Origin: Roseobacter insulae
Lineage (GTDB): Bacteria > Pseudomonadota > Alphaproteobacteria > Rhodobacterales > Rhodobacteraceae
Assembly (NCBI RefSeq): GCF_019375555.1
Contig: NZ_JAHXDN010000006.1
Span: 1-64,000 of the forward strand
Direction: 5' to 3'
DNA length: 64,000 nucleotides
Positions 62,810 to 64,000 of the stretch are shown here, piece after piece. Made by a program: the position numbers and the translations under genes. Positions within the stretch are counted from its first letter, which is position 1. Each line of letters starts with the position of its first letter. The notes beneath the pieces are model-generated. The model did not search any database. It was given only the letters and a program-made list of their open reading frames with translations, and was not told where the DNA came from.

Positions 62810-64000
62810 CACAAACCCTCCTCCTGGCTGATGTAGCGAAAGAACAGGAAGCTGAAGAGCAGCAGGCAGCCGAAGATGACGACGGCCACAGCGGCGCCCG
62901 CGCCGATGTTGGAAATCGCGAAGGCCTGTTCATAGACGTTCACGGTCAGGGTGCGGGTGCCCGCGTTCCCACCCGTCAACAGGAAGATGTCGTCGAACTT
63001 GTTGAAGGTCCAGATAAAGCGCAGCAGGAACAGCACCGACAGGATGCCCAGCAATTGCGGTACGCTCAGCGACCAGAACTTCTGAAACGGGGATGCGCCG
63101 TCCATGTCTGCGGCTTCGTACATATCGGAGTCGATCGACTGCATCCGTGCCAGAATGAACAGGAAGGACAGCGGGAAGTAGCGCCAGATTTCAAAGACCG
63201 TGACCATGATCAATGCCAGGGGGCGTTCGCCGAAGAAGTTGATGGATTGCTGCGTGACGCCCATCTGGATCAGCAAGGCGTTCGCACTGCCGGAAAACGG
63301 ATCGAAGAGCAGGATCCACGCAAAGGCAACCGCGATGATCGGGGACACATACGGAAAGAGGTAAAGCCCGCGCAGAATGCCCTGACCCCTAAATGACTTG
63401 TTGAGCAGGAGGGCCGCAAAAAGCCCGAAAAGCAGGGCGCCGACCGTGCCGAATACCGTGTAGAAGAGCGTTACCCACAGCACCGACCAGAACTCTGACC
63501 CATCGAAAACGCGGGCGAAGTTATCCAGCGTGAATGTGGCGTTTGTCAGCACGTTGGAGGCCCTGCCGGTGGTTGTGGCGGGGCTGTCTTTCGGGCGCTC
63601 GGCGTTGTCCAGATAGGCTTGTCCGACCGTAACCGGGATCATCAGGTTCTCGCGATACCCGCCTTCCCAGTCGCCCAGATCACAGGACAGGTCGCGCCCC
63701 TCCAGCGTGCAGCGCGGGTCAAGCTCGGTCACCGTCAGACCCTCCGGCAGCCTGTCGGTGAAGGTAACGCCGCGGATCGGCTGGTCCTGGGACGAGTTGC
63801 GCAACCGGTAGCGGATGTTCGCCTGATCACCGACCGCCTCGTCGTCGCCGCGGATGTCTTCGCGCAGAACAACTTCGGGTGCGCGCAAGTCAGCCAGGGC
63901 AACAGGCTTGAAACTGATCCAGAAGATTGCAAGCAAGGGCAGGATAACGACAAGCGCGACGGCAATGATCGTTGGTGCAAGCAGGCCCCATGCCAGTCGC
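62809..64000 (-). CDS. Sugar ABC permease (MalF/AglF type) with DUF11-like periplasmic insertion (5' partial)
   Basis: The frame is open to the right edge, where RLAWGLLAPTIIAVALVV gives the first transmembrane segment, so the start lies outside. After this segment about 115 residues (bases about 63549-63900) form a hydrophilic insertion with IRYRLRNSSQD, VTFTDRLPEGLTVTEL and CTLEGRDLSCDLGDW, which looks like a DUF11/immunoglobulin-like domain with a possible disulfide. The rest is a normal permease: NFARVFDGSEFWSVLW, then five or so transmembrane segments and an EAA loop (EAADMDGASPFQKFWSLSVPQ). The position is that of the MalF P2 loop, which touches the binding protein. Confidence 0.88.
   Translation of the reverse strand, partial: RLAWGLLAPTIIAVALVVILPLLAIFWISFKPVALADLRAPEVVLREDIRGDDEAVGDQANIRYRLRNSSQDQPIRGVTFTDRLPEGLTVTELDPRCTLEGRDLSCDLGDWEGGYRENLMIPVTVGQAYLDNAERPKDSPATTTGRASNVLTNATFTLDNFARVFDGSEFWSVLWVTLFYTVFGTVGALLFGLFAALLLNKSFRGQGILRGLYLFPYVSPIIAVAFAWILLFDPFSGSANALLIQMGVTQQSINFFGERPLALIMVTVFEIWRYFPLSFLFILARMQSIDSDMYEAADMDGASPFQKFWSLSVPQLLGILSVLFLLRFIWTFNKFDDIFLLTGGNAGTRTLTVNVYEQAFAISNIGAGAAVAVVIFGCLLLFSFLFFRYISQEEGL

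Noticed and set aside
1-64000. CRISPR arrays, tRNA/rRNA genes, complete insertion sequences, phage genes
   Set aside because: No regularly spaced direct repeats, cloverleaf sequences, transposase, integrase or phage structural genes were recognised on either strand.

Overview
The window reads as chromosomal DNA of a high-GC alphaproteobacterium, most likely a marine Roseobacter-type Rhodobacteraceae. The clues are the gene families present (DUF1185, DUF1513, DUF2783, a PuuD-type urate hydroxylase with a cytochrome c tail, a fused allantoinase/OHCU decarboxylase), a TGA-N9-TCA iron box, and tightly packed operons with ATGA or GTGA overlaps. I see no rRNA, tRNA, CRISPR array or complete insertion sequence. 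Assignments come from reading motifs and family resemblance only; no database search was possible.

Layout. (1) 1-1501: a truncated SLC13-type transporter running off the left edge. (2) 1.9-8.2 kb: iron acquisition, with a ferric-binding periplasmic protein preceded by an iron box, then an imelysin / di-heme DUF1111 / imelysin-like / DUF1513 operon. (3) 8.6-17.6 kb: two giant coupled genes (1420 and 1558 residues) with no recognisable function. This is the strongest candidate for an undescribed system. (4) 17.7-22.5 kb: a VOC protein and a five-gene coupled operon (alpha/beta hydrolase, FAD oxidoreductase, three membrane or unknown proteins). (5) 22.7-25.2 kb: a compact lasso-peptide locus with an unannotated 49-residue precursor convergent to its cyclase and protease genes. 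(6) 25.3-31.1 kb: a flavin-dependent catabolic operon (ALDH, LLM monooxygenase, flavin reductase, hydrolase, DUF1185) with a divergent LysR gene. (7) 31.1-37.6 kb: P450, RoxA-like di-heme cytochrome, a propeller/peptidoglycan-binding protein, a trypsin-like protease and an astacin-like protease in one direction. (8) 37.9-45.3 kb: homogentisate catabolism with an HpaR-type MarR regulator, an aromatic amino acid decarboxylase, HmgA, MaiA, an MBL protein, a flavoprotein hydroxylase and DUF2783. (9) 45.4-59.2 kb: purine catabolism from guanine to ureidoglycine, with two paralogous LysR regulators. (10) 59.3-64.0 kb: a sugar ABC transporter with a GH63-like hydrolase; its two permeases carry unusual extra domains.

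How the genes work together. The purine block encodes uptake (NCS2), guanine deaminase, xanthine dehydrogenase with its XdhC maturation factor, PuuD, UraH, UraD-PuuE fusion and ureidoglycine aminohydrolase, so it covers guanine to ureidoglycolate except for allantoate hydrolysis. The aromatic block could convert a hydroxyphenylacetate-type intermediate to homogentisate and on to fumarylacetoacetate, but the final hydrolase is not in the window. Short perfect inverted repeats in front of the regulators suggest operators for the LysR and MarR proteins.
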